26,262 nt of DNA from GCA-002282575 sp964493995 (GTDB lineage: Bacteria; Pseudomonadota; Gammaproteobacteria; Thiomicrospirales; Thiomicrospiraceae), in assembly GCA_964493995.1 (NCBI GenBank), contig CAZBQD010000028.1, positions 1 to 26,262 of the forward strand, given 5' to 3'. Positions 17,119-25,900 of the stretch are shown piece after piece. The notes beneath the pieces are model-generated. The model was not told the origin of the DNA. It ran no database searches and was given only the letters and a program-made list of their open reading frames with translations. Made by a program: the position numbers and the translations under genes. Numbering within the stretch: the first letter of the stretch is position 1; each line of letters opens with the position of its first letter.

Positions 17119-17964
17119 TTAGGACTCCATAATTCTTTGAAGTAAAAGTTCACAAACATTACTTGCTTGATCTGTTGCTTTTGACTTGTCTGTAAACAAT
17201 GATGGTGCTCCGAACAACATGCTTTTTTGGTAATCTCCCCATTCACTAAACCATTCATTAAGTAGATATGGTGAAATGATGGGATCTTTAGAAAGTTTCT
17301 GTTGAATAGCTTTGTGTACTGTAAAATTAGATTTCACCCTGTTGCCAACAATGCCAGCAATTTCTAATTTTTTGCTAGATGTCATATTAATTGCATTTTG
17401 CAAGCCTAGCATACCGTGAAGACCTTCAACTGAGGGGGCCGCAAATTCCGTAGGAATAATTAAATGTGTTGCAGCGTACATAGCAGCTTGTACTAATGGT
17501 CCCATAGATGGTCTTGTATCGATAATACAAATATCATAATCATCAGCAATTTCAGCGACTGATAAAAGCTTGTGTAGATGTTGAACGACCTGATCTTTAA
17601 TGTCACTTTTTCTTACGTACTCAATGTTTTGCAGTTTATTTCCGTGTCCAGGTATAATTTCCAACCGTTGGAAATCTGTTGGATACATAACTACAGAACC
17701 TGAAAGCCATATTTCTGATGCATCAGAGTAGCCATCCCAGTCTTCTTCCCCTTCATACTCTGGATGTAGTGGGGGAGTGTACAGAAATGAACCATCATCA
17801 GTCATTCTCATGTCTAAAAATCTTCTAGACAAATTGCATTGAGGGTCGAGATCAATAACCAGGACACGTAATCCTTTTTTAATGGCCGCATACTCAGCGA
17901 GTGTTTTACTAATGAAAGTTTTTCCTACTCCGCCTTTGTTATTTCCAACCACTACGGTCTTCAT
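17119..17964 (-). CDS. parA: ParA-family partition ATPase
   Basis: The 281-residue protein opens with the deviant Walker A KGGVGKT (residues 10-16), including the signature lysine of ParA/MinD ATPases, followed by VLVIDLDPQCNLS and DICIIDTRPSMGPLV (Walker B region). There is no N-terminal DNA-binding extension, so it is not of the P1/F ParA type, although its ParB is large. The start chosen is ATG 17964, with GGAG six bases upstream; a TTG four codons earlier at 17976 is less likely. It would form the nucleoid-bound gradient that moves ParB-parS. A near-consensus promoter lies at 18004-18032, pointing into this operon. Confidence 0.93.
   Translation of the reverse strand: MKTVVVGNNKGGVGKTFISKTLAEYAAIKKGLRVLVIDLDPQCNLSRRFLDMRMTDDGSFLYTPPLHPEYEGEEDWDGYSDASEIWLSGSVVMYPTDFQRLEIIPGHGNKLQNIEYVRKSDIKDQVVQHLHKLLSVAEIADDYDICIIDTRPSMGPLVQAAMYAATHLIIPTEFAAPSVEGLHGMLGLQNAINMTSSKKLEIAGIVGNRVKSNFTVHKAIQQKLSKDPIISPYLLNEWFSEWGDYQKSMLFGAPSLFTDKSKATDQASNVCELLLQRIMES
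17659..17673. other. candidate parS site, copy 2 (inside parA)
   Basis: TTCCAACCGTTGGAA, a 15-base palindrome, lies in the parA coding region, where it encodes the segment FQRLE, in a different reading frame from the parB copy. It is identical to the copy after rep. Confidence 0.65.
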
Positions 17965-18003
17965 CTCTTGCTCCAAGCTATATCGTGCTGTATGATAGTT
18001 CGT

Positions 18004-18032
18004 AAGTTACCAACTTGGCTTCGTTTTGTCAA
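18004..18032 (-). promoter_or_regulatory. parA-parB operon promoter
   Basis: On the minus strand TTGACA (18027-18032) and TAACTT (18004-18009) are 17 bases apart, about 40 bases before the parA ATG. A small inverted repeat, AAGTT-ACC-AACTT at 18004-18016, overlaps the -10 and could be an autorepression site for ParA, ParB or the third protein. Confidence 0.7.
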
Positions 18033-18150
18033 GTGCTTCTGCTAAAATGTTAATAGATAAGCCTTTTTTCTTTTTTATATATTTTTTATAATTTAAAGCA
18101 GTTATAACTCAATGATTTTAATAACTTATTTTTTGTCTAGGTGTGCTTAA

Positions 18151-18209
18151 TTATGTCGTAAGGTGTTGTAATTTATGTCATAAGGTGGAAAAGATTATGT
18201 CGTAAGGTG
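18151..18209 (+). repeat. three 22-bp-spaced iterons
   Basis: The motif TTATGTCRTAAGGTG occurs at 18151-18165, 18173-18187 and 18195-18209, with starts exactly 22 bases apart (two turns of DNA). Weaker GGTG-containing relatives follow at 18224 and 18247. The set lies immediately upstream of rep, as expected for initiator binding sites that also limit copy number. Confidence 0.8.
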
Positions 18210-18223
18210 TTGCATAATAGAAT

Positions 18224-18249
18224 GGTGGAAAAGATTAGAAGTTAAAGGT
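18224..18249 (+). repeat. 26-bp repeat, left copy, before rep
   Basis: The segment starting GGTGGAAAAGATTAGAAG recurs in inverted orientation at 19038-19063 with 25 of 26 bases identical, so the two copies bracket rep almost exactly. The left copy overlaps the region of the rep promoter and leads into its ribosome-binding site, so it may be the target of Rep autorepression. Confidence 0.65.
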
Positions 18250-18263
18250 GGAAGGGATTAGAA

Positions 18264-19016
18264 ATGGCTCAACTTGTCAAGCACAGTGGCATGATACAAA
18301 TGCGCAATTGTTTAACTAGCGTAGAGAGAAAAACTTTTAACTTATTGATTCAGCACGCTAGAAAGATTATGGAGAAGCATGGTGGTTTGCCTCCATCTGG
18401 TAGATTTGAGTTGCCAATGCGTGAATTAGAGACGTGGTTGGGCGCTTCTTCAAACAATAGAGCTTTTTTATGTGACCTGTTGAGCGAGTTTGTGACTCAT
18501 GTTGTGCAGTACAATATTTTTGATAAGGATAAAGATGGCAGAGAGCTTTGGAAAGTAACTAGCGTATTAGTTTCTGAAATGGCTTTTACTGCAGATCATA
18601 CAATTTGTCGTTATGCTTTTCCGCCAGGTATTGCCGAAGCTGTGCTAAATCCTACTATGTACGCCAAAATTAATATGGACGCACAGATGCAAATGTCTTC
18701 TCAGCATTCAACAGCTCTTTATGAGTATTATGAAGACGTATTAGGAGGCAAACGCGATAGGTATAATTTAAGAATTACAGTTGATGATTACAGAAGATTG
18801 CTCGGAATTGGTGACGATCAATATAATCAGTACAAAGATTTAAACAGGTACGTTATTGGCAAAGCGCACAAAGAAATCAATGAGTTGTCTCCAATTCTTG
18901 TTGAGGTCGAAGAATATCGAATAGGAAGAAAGGTTCATGCCTTAGATATAGAACTCACAAGACGTATTCGTAATCATGATGATCGAATGAAGCTTATTAA
19001 GGAAATGTTAAAGTAA
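18264..19016 (+). CDS. rep: Rep_3-family plasmid replication initiator
   Basis: The 250-residue protein has the two winged-helix layout of Rep_3/RepB initiators: an N-terminal part with LTSVERKTFNLLIQHARK, then the segment around residues 125-160 (STALYEYYEDVLGGKRDRYNLR) and VDDYRRLLGIGDDQYNQYKDL, then VIGKAHKEINELSPILVEVEEY and RKVHALDIELTRR. These are standard signatures of the family. GGAAGGGA precedes the ATG. It would bind the iterons upstream, open the origin and recruit host replication proteins. It is the only plus-strand gene in the replication block and is divergent from parA. Confidence 0.88.
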   Translation: MAQLVKHSGMIQMRNCLTSVERKTFNLLIQHARKIMEKHGGLPPSGRFELPMRELETWLGASSNNRAFLCDLLSEFVTHVVQYNIFDKDKDGRELWKVTSVLVSEMAFTADHTICRYAFPPGIAEAVLNPTMYAKINMDAQMQMSSQHSTALYEYYEDVLGGKRDRYNLRITVDDYRRLLGIGDDQYNQYKDLNRYVIGKAHKEINELSPILVEVEEYRIGRKVHALDIELTRRIRNHDDRMKLIKEMLK

Positions 19017-19018
19017 GT

Positions 19019-19033
19019 TTCCAACCGTTGGAA
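19019..19033. other. candidate parS site, copy 3 (after rep)
   Basis: TTCCAACCGTTGGAA starts two bases after the rep stop codon. It is the only one of the three copies outside a coding region. Confidence 0.65.
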
Positions 19034-19037
19034 ATTT

Positions 19038-19063
19038 ACCTTTGACTTCTAATCTTTTCCACC
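19038..19063 (-). repeat. 26-bp repeat, right copy, after rep
   Basis: This is the inverted partner of the repeat at 18224-18249, differing at one base. Together with the third parS candidate it lies within 50 bases of the rep stop. Confidence 0.65.
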
Positions 19064-19891
19064 TTTGACTATTAGCCTTGCCAATTGTTTCGATTAATTA
19101 TCTCAATGCTGCATAGCAGTCTAGTTCATGTGCTTTATGAATTTTAATCTGACCAGATTTGTTGATAGCCGGTTCTGCCAGGCTTTAGATTGATGCTTTC
19201 TTTGCTTGATAGCACTAATCGTGACTGAGTTTGTAAAAGTTCTTTTTAATGGCTTTTACTCATTTTTTTGTTAATAACTTTGCATCTTAAACCGTCGGCA
19301 CAACAGCTGGTTTAACGATGGTGTCTGATTTATCTAACGCCGCCGATAATAGCTATGATCTTATAGGCGCTGCTTATGTTGAACTAATCCTTATGAGAAA
19401 GCGCCATTAAATTCTGTAATTACAGTGCGAGTCTGTGGACTAGTTAGCCGAGTAGGGTGTTCCGACTTCAAGGGAAGCTAGGCTCTAAGCTATGAATAGG
19501 ATATAGTGCTGGTCTGATTACGGCTTTTTAAAGTTGTAAGTCTCACTCTGGCAAATCAAGCACTATGCCATTAACAGCGAATAGTTCAGCCTGAAGTTAA
19601 ATACGAATTCTGTTGGTTTCATGATCATCATTGTGAACGTCACAACGAAATGGATTGAATCTATCGCAGTATCATCTATGTTCAAAAACTTAGTGCAGTG
19701 GGGGAGGGGGCTTTTTTCACATGAGTGCAACATTCAAGTGTTAAACTAAAATCGTGAATTAACCAGTGCATGCGGTTGCTGGTTTCTACTTCACAGCCTA
19801 ACATCTATTTTCATGGATGTCCTCATGCTCTAATCATTCGGCCACGCTTAATGCGTGGTTTTTTTTATCAAATTTATGTTGATTGATGAAA
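19064..19891. other. long stretch without a clear gene
   Basis: This stretch of about 830 bases has no ORF I would call. It holds a 30-codon frame (19318-19410, MVSDLSNAADNSYDLIGAAY and on) that continues in phase upstream to a stop at 19288 and could be a gene remnant, a segment with fold-back potential around 19440-19495, a G-rich run at 19698-19710, and a strong plus-strand terminator at 19842-19866. A weak promoter, TTGAAT (19655) and TATGTT (19677) with a 16-base spacer, could start a transcript of about 180 bases ending at that terminator. Confidence 0.5.
19842..19866 (+). terminator. rho-independent terminator
   Basis: A 6-bp GC-rich stem, CCACGC (19842-19847) and GCGTGG (19853-19858), with a 5-base loop is followed by eight T residues. 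It acts in the plus direction. The nearest plus-strand gene upstream is rep, more than 800 bases away, so it may end an unannotated RNA or a long rep transcript. Confidence 0.8.
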
Positions 19892-20164
19892 TTACACAAT
19901 CGGGTAGACGAGATAGTTGTGTTTTAGTCGTATAGAGTGAATTCTCGCCAATTGCTTGTCTAGCTGATCGGGCTGGATGATTTGTTGTTTGGCATTGCCG
20001 AGTTTACTATCAAGGCTTCCCCAGCTTTGATAGAGAATAAAATCACCTAATAAGTCTAATCCTGCCAGTACACGATAAAAGCGACGTGATTTGACATTAA
20101 TATAGAGTGCCACCTCTCTCATTGGAGAAGGGGCAGTTTTATCATTTAAACTAGCCTCATTCAT
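19892..20164 (-). CDS. WGR-domain protein
   Basis: The 90-residue product has the WGR pattern: YINVKSRRFYRVLAGLDLLGDFILYQSWGSL, then a basic helix region and a C-terminal hydrophobic strand. The usual Trp-Gly-Arg is Trp-Gly-Ser here. WGR domains bind nucleic acid in PARP and bacterial proteins. The start chosen is ATG 20164 with GAGAG about nine bases upstream; a TTG at 20179 that overlaps the previous stop is the longer alternative. It is coupled to the 81-residue gene before it. Its role on this element is unknown. Confidence 0.65.
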   Translation of the reverse strand: MNEASLNDKTAPSPMREVALYINVKSRRFYRVLAGLDLLGDFILYQSWGSLDSKLGNAKQQIIQPDQLDKQLARIHSIRLKHNYLVYPIV

Positions 20165-20175
20165 GCATTTGGCTC

Positions 20176-20421
20176 TCAATCAGCAAGATAGGCTTTCATT
20201 TGCTCATGGTTTGGGTATTTAACACCAGTTTCGGCGCGATAGTCACTCATGGCTTTATTGAGCGCCTTTAACGCTAGTGTTAGCAAAGCTTCATCTCTTT
20301 CTGACTTTGATTTGCTTAACTCGGTAAATCTTAGGCTGGTGGTTAAAATGTCGGCTAAGATAACATCATCGCCATTAAGCTCCACACTTATCCGCTTTCT
20401 GGGTTGTAATCCTTCATTCAT
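20176..20421 (-). CDS. hypothetical protein upstream of the WGR gene
   Basis: An 81-residue hydrophilic protein that I do not recognise. It begins with a short strand-like region (KRISVELNGDDVILADILTTSLRF), which could be a ribbon-helix-helix start, and continues as charged helices. AAGGA lies ten bases before the ATG. It ends 11 bases before the WGR gene's likely ATG, so the two probably form a unit, with this member perhaps as regulator. Confidence 0.6.
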   Translation of the reverse strand: MNEGLQPRKRISVELNGDDVILADILTTSLRFTELSKSKSERDEALLTLALKALNKAMSDYRAETGVKYPNHEQMKAYLAD

Positions 20422-20626
20422 GTCTTAATTTCCTTTATAGGCGAATTTGAGTCCATTTTATCAAAAAAACACTTATTGGCATATTTATACCGTAAAAAGT
20501 TAACTTAATAAGAAATGGACTAACATTATGCGTTAACTTTGATATTAATAGTTGATAATTATTTTGCATTAAATGCGCTATTCTGGCTGAAATGGGGTAA
20601 GGATCGGCGAAAACTGTGCTAATATT

Positions 20627-20653
20627 TGGTTGATAATGTTACATTATCAACCA
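20627..20653. promoter_or_regulatory. perfect inverted repeat upstream of the recombinase
   Basis: TGGTTGATAATG and CATTATCAACCA, 12 bp each, flank a 3-base centre TTA, ending 27 bases before the recombinase ATG. It could be an operator or a recombination site: the arms GGTTGATAA and TTATCAACC around a 7-base centre look roughly like Xer half-sites, though they do not match dif. Confidence 0.5.
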
Positions 20654-20680
20654 TAAAAAACACATAGTAGCGGATTTAGC

Positions 20681-21580
20681 ATGGATAAGCTCTCATTAGT
20701 ACAGTTAAAAGACGATTTTTTGGCTTGGATGGCGTCGCCAGATGAGGGTGTTTCATACTCTAAACACTCAATAAGAGCTTATGAAAGGGTTATACGCTAT
20801 TTTGTTGAAGTTATGGCAACTTATGAGGTAATAGATGTACATTCCGTTAACGCATCATGGATAGCCGTCTTCTTTAAAGAATTGTCACAAAAAGGGGCAT
20901 CAACGGCTAGCATTAACCAATATCGCACCATTTTACAGACCTGGATGGCGTTTGCTGACCATGAGGGCCTAATTGATAATAATCCGGTTAAAACCTATAT
21001 CGATCAGCAAAAGCGTGGTTTAAGAAGGAGGGCACGTAAAGAAAGCCGACTCCCGCCGGTATTATTGCAACATGAGCAGGATGCCTTATTTGATGTATTG
21101 TTCGCACGAACCCACATGAATCGAGATAGAGACTTGGCATTAATGGGGTTGATGTTGGATACGGGGTTAAGAACGCAAGAAGTCTGCGAGTTAAGGATAG
21201 GGCAGGGGAGGGAGTTGCTTCATTCTAAGCGCCTCAGAGTCATTGGTAAAGGTAACAAAGAGCGCCTTATTATGCCATTGTTAACCCATCAATCAGCACT
21301 TAATGACTGGCTGACTCAATGCTTAGAAACAGGCAGGCAAGATAAAGATTGGTTATTCCCCTCCTTACGTGACCACCAGCTTACGCAAACTACACTCTAC
21401 CAGTTAATTAATCGTTATCTTGCTAAAGCCGGTATCGATAAATCTCAAAACGGTGGTCATTTGCTACGTCATACAGCTGCCAGTCGAATGCTGGCAGAAG
21501 GGATGACCTTGCGTCGGGTACAGGAAAACTTAGGTCACAGCAGTATCAAGACGACGGAGAAATATTTGCATTTGATTTAA
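20681..21580 (+). CDS. Xer-like tyrosine recombinase
   Basis: The 299-residue protein has an N-terminal SAM-like core-binding domain (about 5-105) and the complete catalytic set: R164 in DTGLRTQEV, K190 in VIGKGNKER, H260 and R263 in GGHLLRHTA, H286 in LGHSS and the nucleophile Y295 in TEKYLHLI. Length and short C-terminus match XerC/XerD and plasmid resolvase-type enzymes more than phage integrases. On a plasmid it could resolve dimers or move cassettes. Ribosome binding is weak. A perfect inverted repeat lies just upstream. Confidence 0.9.
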   Translation: MDKLSLVQLKDDFLAWMASPDEGVSYSKHSIRAYERVIRYFVEVMATYEVIDVHSVNASWIAVFFKELSQKGASTASINQYRTILQTWMAFADHEGLIDNNPVKTYIDQQKRGLRRRARKESRLPPVLLQHEQDALFDVLFARTHMNRDRDLALMGLMLDTGLRTQEVCELRIGQGRELLHSKRLRVIGKGNKERLIMPLLTHQSALNDWLTQCLETGRQDKDWLFPSLRDHQLTQTTLYQLINRYLAKAGIDKSQNGGHLLRHTAASRMLAEGMTLRRVQENLGHSSIKTTEKYLHLI

Positions 21581-21836
21581 TCGATAGCAATTTAGCAATC
21601 TAGTTCTACTGTTGCGGCGTTTCCATAGATGTAATCAATTTACATGCTATCAGTGGCTAGACTATCTAATCCCTTGTGAATCAGAATACAGATGTGCTTT
21701 TTTCATTTGCTATGCTAGCTTTATCACGCTTTTCAGAACCAAAATAAGAAGCTAGCAACCACCTAAGCTAGTAGTCGAGATGCTTCTCTTGGGTCAGTAT
21801 CGTATAAGTAAACTACATAATTAGCAAGGGGTGGTA

Positions 21837-22832
21837 TTAAGCCACGAAAACCTCATCAAGCGTTGCCACTGTTGAAGCCTTAATAATGTAATTAACCAAC
21901 TGATCTTCAGCAGCCTGATCAATGGCGATTTGATAGCGCGTTAAATCGGCATTAGGGAAGCGTAACGCCAACACCTGACGTAATGTCCAAGATTTGCCTT
22001 GTTGGATGCCCTGTTGGATGCCCTGTTGGATGCCTTGTTGCATCCCTTGTTGCATGCCTTCTTGTCGTCCTTCAGCCATAGCTAGGCGTTCAAAGCTGGT
22101 CACATAGCGCATTTTATCTTCCTCTTCTAGCTGGTGTACTTCATTTCGTAATTGTACCGCAAATGTCTCTGGTAAGTGCATCAGCCAGTCAATTACGGCT
22201 AAAAAGTTAATGAGTTCTTGCTTATCCCATCCTTTTTGATAGAGCAGGCGAATGAGTTTTAGTTTGGTTTCATAGCGTTGTCGCGCTTGATGCTTGGTTT
22301 TTTTAGTCAGAATGTGCGCAGCAGTGAGAATGGAAAAAGCGTTATCACTGCTTTGCAAGGTTTCTAATTGCGGTTCGTAATCGGTAAGCTTAACCACAGG
22401 GAAGGTAAACTCCATACCACAGCCCCATTTTTGTTGGCTAAAGTGAGTCGGTTTCCAATCCTCGTTTTCGTCAGCCAATACCGCTAAAGAAACAGGGAAT
22501 TGCCCAAATTTATCGTAAATACGGTAGTTGTAGGTGTACATACGCTGATTAAACTGAGCATCCTGTTGACCTTGCACTTCGATATGAATGTAAACAATGT
22601 CCTCTTGACCATCAAGGGTAATAACTTTCACCAACTTATCGGCATAGCGATTGCCTAACTCGGCATCACGAACCAAGGAGGGCAATTCATTATCTAGTGA
22701 CTCATAGCCTTTTGACCAATCAATATCGGCGTGAATCTGCGGGAAATAAAACGCCATAAATTCAGGTAGGTAGCCATCGATAGCGGTTTTCCAAGGATTA
22801 TCATAATCATCAAGTGGCGTGGTGTCGGTCAT
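21837..22832 (-). CDS. Rpn-family PD-(D/E)XK nuclease (transposase_31-like)
   Basis: The 331-residue protein starts with the family opening DNPWKTAIDGYLPEFMAFYFPQIHADIDWSKG and has the nuclease core RYADKLVKVITLDGQEDIVYIHIEVQGQ, with the D and the E-x-Q of the PD-(D/E)XK fold, followed by MYTYNYRIYDKFGQFPVSLAVL. RpnA-type proteins are DNA endonucleases that raise recombination; recent work on the family links tandem-repeat variation to phage defence. The start used is ATG 22832, because the longer frame from 22865 begins with TTG. Near the C-terminus the 12-base repeat gives a QQG-rich tract of variable-looking length. Confidence 0.82.
   Translation of the reverse strand: MTDTTPLDDYDNPWKTAIDGYLPEFMAFYFPQIHADIDWSKGYESLDNELPSLVRDAELGNRYADKLVKVITLDGQEDIVYIHIEVQGQQDAQFNQRMYTYNYRIYDKFGQFPVSLAVLADENEDWKPTHFSQQKWGCGMEFTFPVVKLTDYEPQLETLQSSDNAFSILTAAHILTKKTKHQARQRYETKLKLIRLLYQKGWDKQELINFLAVIDWLMHLPETFAVQLRNEVHQLEEEDKMRYVTSFERLAMAEGRQEGMQQGMQQGIQQGIQQGIQQGKSWTLRQVLALRFPNADLTRYQIAIDQAAEDQLVNYIIKASTVATLDEVFVA
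21999..22070 (-). repeat. 12-bp tandem repeat inside the Rpn gene
   Basis: Six 12-base units run from 21999 to 22070, encoding EGMQQGMQQGIQQGIQQGIQQG-like blocks of four residues. Units two and three are identical and the others differ by one to four bases. Because each unit is a multiple of three, copy-number change would lengthen or shorten the protein without a frameshift. Confidence 0.8.
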
Positions 22833-22927
22833 AATGCTGAGCCTGAATGCGTTAAAGTTGCTCAATTATAACCTAGCGTCTGATTTATGATTTAAGAGCC
22901 GATTAAAGTTATAATGATCAATATCGG

Positions 22928-25900
22928 TTATTCATGTTCACTAAATAATCCCAAAATTGTCTGCGCATCGCTCCATACACTTAGTGCGTCTTCATCACCA
23001 AACACACTGTCAGCAAGGGCTTGTTTCTTTGCTTGCATGGTGAGAATTTTCTCTTCTACCGTATTTTCGGCAATGAGTTTGTAGACAAATACCGGTTTGT
23101 CTTGCCCCATACGGTAGGCGCGATCTGTTGCCTGCGATTCGGCGGCAGGGTTCCACCAAGGGTCGTAGTGAATAACGGTATCGGCAGCGGTGAGATTTAA
23201 TCCTACACCACCTGCTTTTAAGCTGATTAAAAAGACTTGAGCATCACCTTGTGTAAAGGCATCAATGGCTTGTTGGCGATTACGTGTTTGTCCTGTTAAT
23301 TTACTGGTACGAATATGCTCTGTTTTAAGTGCTTCTTCAATTAACCCTAACATGGTAGCAAATTGCGAGAAGATCAAAATTTTCCGTCCTTCACTGACCA
23401 ATTCGGTGACCATTTCAACCAAGGCTTCGAGTTTGGCTGAGTGTTTGACCTTTTCAGCAGCAGGGATTTTCAGTAACCGGGGATCACAACAGGCTTGGCG
23501 TAATTTAAGTAGGGCGTCGAGAATTTCAATATGGCTGCGTTTTAAGCCTTTCTCTGCCATCAGTTCTCGCACGCGTTTTTCCATCGATAGGCGCACACTG
23601 GAATAAAGTTGCCATTGTGCTTTATCAAGTGTGACGCGCTGTATGATTTCCGTTTTAGGCGGTAGCTCTTGCACCACATCGGCTTTGGTACGTCTGAGCA
23701 TAAATGGCGACACCCGTTGTGATAGGCGGCCTTGGCAGTCATGATCGCCATGCTGCTCAATGGGGTTGCGATAACGTTTTTTGAACGTTTGCTCATCGGC
23801 TAAAAACCCAGGCATGACAAAATCAAATAGCGACCAGAGTTCGCCTAAATGATTTTCCATAGGCGTTCCTGTTAAACACAGGCGATGATCGCAGCTGAGT
23901 TGTCGAATGACTTGAGCTGTTTTGGCTTTGCTGTTTTTAATGTATTGGGCTTCATCAACAATCACGCTATGCAAAGCAATTGCTTGCCAAAACTCGGCAT
24001 CCCGCTGCATCAGTGCGAAACTGGTTACCACGACCTGAGCTTCATTAATCTGATCTTGTTTACTTTTGCGGTCACTGCCATCGAAACGTATGGCGTTCAA
24101 AGATGGAGCAAATTTGGCTAATTCAGCCATCCAATTACCGACAACACTGGTTGGTGCGACAACGAGTGCCGGCTGAGTCAGTTTGCCATCCTGGTGTTGT
24201 TTGAGCAGATAACTAATGACTTGTAGCGTTTTACCTAACCCCATGTCATCGGCCAAAATGCCACCTAGCTGGTGTTCGCTTAAAAAGTGCAACCAACTGT
24301 AACCCTGTTGTTGATAATCCCGCAGACTGGCTTGTAAGTGTTCAGGTGGATCAACAGGCTCAATACCGCTGATGTTGGCCAGTTGACTCACCATTTGACG
24401 CAAGGCTTTGGCTTTTTTTCCTTTCACCTTGATCTGTTGATTACTTAATCCCATGACATCAAACTGATTGAGTTGCAGACGTCCATCGGTGTTCAGCGGT
24501 CGGTCATAAAGTTCGGTAATGGTCTGAAAAATAGGTGCTAAGTGTGCGACATCGACACGCACATAACCACCGTCGGGCTTTTCAAGATAAATGTCGCCCT
24601 GTTCAGGTAAGGGTTTATCGTCAGCTAAATATTGGTGCAGCAATGGCAATAAAGGCACTTCACCTGTTGGGGTGATTAAGCTGGCTTCTAACACATAATC
24701 ATGATCGTCATCGAACAGATTAACAGAAACGCCATCGCTCACTTCAATCTGATTGAGTTCGGGTAAATCAATGTGTATTTCCCATCCTTGAGTTTTAAGC
24801 GTTTCAAACAAGGGTAAGTAAGGAATCCAGTCTCGTGCATGAATGGTCACTGCATAGCGATGCGTCTTAGGAGCAATTAGAATCGCATCCTCATAATGAC
24901 CGTAAGTCAAGAAATCGAGACCCTTATCAAACAAGGTTTTAACAAGATTAAACTCTTTCTCACTATCACGTCGAATGAGCAACTTTTGCCCATTTTCCTG
25001 TTCAATAACGCTGGTCTCTATGGGCTCGTCAGTCGGCTTAAAGAGGTAATCACCATATTGAAATTGCATTTTAGCAACGACATTAGCAGCAAGCTTGGTG
25101 ACCGAACGTGCTTCCGTTGTCACTAACTTGAGTAGGGGGATGGTGGGATGAACGACGATTTCTGGTTGAACTTCTTGCGGTAATGCAGGTAGACCATCGT
25201 AAACATCGGCAATTGGCTGCCAAAGTTCAAATAAATGATCGGCGGGTATGCCAACAGGATGATGCATTAGCGCAACGATGAGTTTAGTGGGTAATGGCGA
25301 GATAATGGCGCTAAGGTATACGCTTGCTATTGCTCTATCGGCAGTAAGTAAAAAGGGTGGGGAAGTTTCAATTAATCGTAACGGCCCTTCGATTGGCAGA
25401 TTATGTGTTAATTGCCATAAATGTTGGTCTTGTTTTTGCCAAGAAATCACCAATTCGATGGGATCTTGTGCCACGATAGGTGTTAAGCGATCATCGAGAT
25501 AGGTAAAGAGCTTATTGTGTGTCACCAGTTTTCGTATGATCAGCTCACCCAGCTCACCCGAAATCTGGTAATGACCATAACCGAGTTTATCTGAATACAT
25601 CAGCCTCAAAATAGAGAGATCAAATTCACTCACATAGGCAGGAGTGCGGCCATAGCCCGTGACATAATTACCCCAAGCCGTAACGGGGCTACTGTTGCTA
25701 CTCAATTGACCATCTTTCAATCGTCGAATTTTGGTCGGTATCAATTCGGTGTAAAGACCGCCAAGTTTAATAACAAAAATCATGCCCTCACTACTGGGGG
25801 ATATGTATTTGGGCAGGCTCTCTAAATAGTTATTGGTCGTAGCATAAATCTGGTGCATGTAGCGATTAATCGTCTCGACATTGAGTCCAGTGACCGATGA

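Larger units (their letters stand above)
18033..18263. other. probable plasmid replication origin (oriV)
   Basis: The region between the divergent parA and rep genes holds a strongly AT-rich block (about 18060-18115, runs of T and TATAT) followed by iterons directly before rep. This is the usual design of a Rep_3 plasmid origin: initiator binds the iterons and melts the AT-rich part. I see no canonical DnaA box (TTATNCACA). Confidence 0.7.

Noticed and set aside
18033..18263. DnaA boxes in the origin
   Set aside because: No sequence close to TTATNCACA was found in this interval.
19780..19866. Integron attC site
   Set aside because: A GCCTAAC and a hairpin are present, but no matching inverse core site and no integron-type integrase; the hairpin with eight T residues fits a terminator.
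20490..20545. dif-like site around the GTTAACTT repeats
   Set aside because: The half-sites that resemble Xer arms are 17 bases apart, too far for the 6-8 base centre.
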